From an uncultured Campylobacter sp. (GTDB lineage Bacteria; Campylobacterota; Campylobacteria; Campylobacterales; Campylobacteraceae), in the NCBI RefSeq assembly GCF_937997465.1, contig NZ_CALKTQ010000280.1, forward strand, positions 1-6,307: a stretch of 6,307 nt of DNA, in the 5' to 3' direction. The stretch's first letter is position 1, and each line of letters starts with the position of its first letter. The notes beneath the pieces were generated by a model, which was not told the origin of the DNA, ran no database searches, and was given only the letters and a program-made list of their open reading frames with translations. A program made the position numbers and the translations under genes. Of the stretch, positions 5,828 to 6,307 are shown piece by piece.

Positions 5828-5904
5828 GCGCTCGTAGCTCAGCTGGATAGAGCATTTGATTGCGGTTCAAAAGGTCAGGGATTCGAATTCCTTCGAGCGC
5901 ACCA
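5828..5904 (+). tRNA. tRNA-Arg (anticodon GCG)
   Basis: A complete cloverleaf with an encoded CCA (77 nt). The acceptor arms GCGCTCG (5828-5834) and CGAGCGC (5894-5900) pair perfectly, with discriminator A5901 and CCA at 5902-5904. The D stem is GCTC/GAGC with loop AGCTGGATA. The anticodon stem is TTTGA/TCAAA around loop TTGCGGT, which places GCG at 5862-5864. The variable loop is AGGTC. The T stem is AGGGA/TCCTT (one G-T pair) with loop TTCGAAT. Anticodon GCG reads CGC and CGU. A20 in the D loop and C35 are the known arginine identity elements and agree with the assignment. It has its own promoter, and no clear terminator follows. Confidence 0.95.
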
Positions 5905-5990
5905 TTTATTCATTTATAATTAACCCTTTTTCACAGATCTTTTTTATTTATCCTTGCTTTTCTTTTGGTTATATTTTCTTGCTTTAAGTG

Positions 5991-6020
5991 GTTTTGCATA
6001 TAAATTATATGAGCAAAAAC
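5991..6020. repeat. Imperfect inverted repeat in the AT-rich region
   Basis: CATATAA/TTATATG (5997-6011) is a perfect 7-bp inverted repeat around a single A. Outside it, GTTTTG (5991-5996) faces GCAAAAAC (6013-6020) with small bulges, and TTTT follows. It could be an AT-rich terminator for RNA running through from the tRNA, or a protein site. The base composition makes chance pairing fairly likely. Confidence 0.35.
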
Positions 6021-6287
6021 TTTTAGAGATAAAATTTAAATCGTTAGATCTTGAGTAAATTATTGCTTTGTCTTTTAAATTTTCTTGCGGCTTACTAAAA
6101 ACAATCATTTAATTCTTATCTTGGATAAAAAATATAAAAACTACTCAATTTTTATGATACATAGTTTAATGCTTATAATAATAGGTCAAAAAGTAAAATG
6201 CAGACTATTTTTGCTATTTTGTATTGAAAACTATAATTTTCAAATAAATATTTATATCTCTTTTGTATTGCCTCAGTATCTTTAACA

Positions 6288-6307
6288 AATACCGAAAATA
6301 CGGTATT
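6288..6307. repeat. Perfect 7-bp hairpin at the window edge
   Basis: AATACCG (6288-6294) and CGGTATT (6301-6307) are exact complements around a 6-nt AAAATA loop. The CCG/CGG core stands out in a region almost without G or C. The sequence stops at the last base of the repeat, so the stem may be longer. It could be a terminator stem, an operator, or the end of an element. Confidence 0.6.

Larger units (their letters stand above)
5905..6307. other. AT-rich stretch without a supportable gene
   Basis: About 400 bases after the tRNA with markedly low GC (23 G/C in the 120 bases 6121-6240) compared with roughly half in the genes to the left. A 66-codon frame opens with TTG at 6085, but it has no ribosome binding site and a composition that simply follows the AT bias. 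TATAAT words occur at 5915-5920, 6174-6179 and 6232-6237; at this base composition they are expected by chance. Two inverted repeats are entered separately. No duplicate of the tRNA 3' end, integrase or insertion-sequence end is visible. Confidence 0.7.

Noticed and set aside
6085..6285. 66-codon open frame starting with TTG
   Set aside because: It has no Shine-Dalgarno. Its Ile/Leu/Asn/Lys/Tyr-rich content is what 20% GC random sequence gives, and no conserved motif is visible.
5905..6307. CRISPR array or insertion sequence in the AT-rich tail
   Set aside because: No regularly spaced repeat, terminal inverted repeat pair, transposase frame or target duplication can be seen.

Overview
The window looks like core chromosome of a Campylobacter, probably one of the higher-GC species (concisus/curvus/rectus/showae/gracilis type). 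The evidence is the epsilonproteobacterial protein sequences, the very frequent AAATTT/CAAATTTG words, and two gene neighbourhoods that I recall from Campylobacter jejuni: lptB-rpoN, and pycA-small ORF-bpt-DnaJ-like gene. The species assignment is inference; no database was searched.

Layout. Positions 1-1997 (+ strand) hold the 3' part of lptB (LPS-export ATPase, start outside the window), whose stop codon overlaps the start of rpoN (sigma-54) as TAATG. A 193-bp gap between convergent genes follows (1998-2190), containing CAAATTTG palindromes and weak hairpins. Positions 2191-5438 (- strand) hold a compact four-gene unit, in transcription order: pycA (biotin carboxylase subunit of the two-subunit pyruvate carboxylase), a 73-codon gene of unknown function, bpt (aspartate/glutamate leucyltransferase of the N-degron pathway), and a soluble protein with a C-terminal J domain. 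The first three overlap by 8 and 7 nt and the last gap is 35 nt, so co-transcription and translational coupling are likely. Three of the four use non-ATG starts (GTG, GTG, TTG). A 389-bp spacer (5439-5827) carries the pycA leader on one strand and the promoter region of a tRNA-Arg(GCG) gene on the other. The tRNA is at 5828-5904 (+). The rest, 5905-6307, is very AT-rich, has no gene I can support, and ends in a perfect 7-bp-stem hairpin cut by the window edge.

How the genes relate. LptB powers lipopolysaccharide extraction from the inner membrane. RpoN directs transcription of the middle flagellar genes in Campylobacter. Their adjacency is ancient (also seen in E. coli) and does not imply one pathway. 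PycA replenishes oxaloacetate together with a PycB encoded elsewhere. Bpt and the J-domain protein both belong to protein quality control. No direct link of either to pyruvate carboxylation is visible.

I found no mobile element, CRISPR array, toxin-antitoxin or defence system. The window is mostly ordinary housekeeping sequence. The points most worth checking are the unusual LptB N-terminus, the PycA C-terminal helix, the conserved-looking small ORF, the G34 tRNA-Arg and the AT-rich tail.
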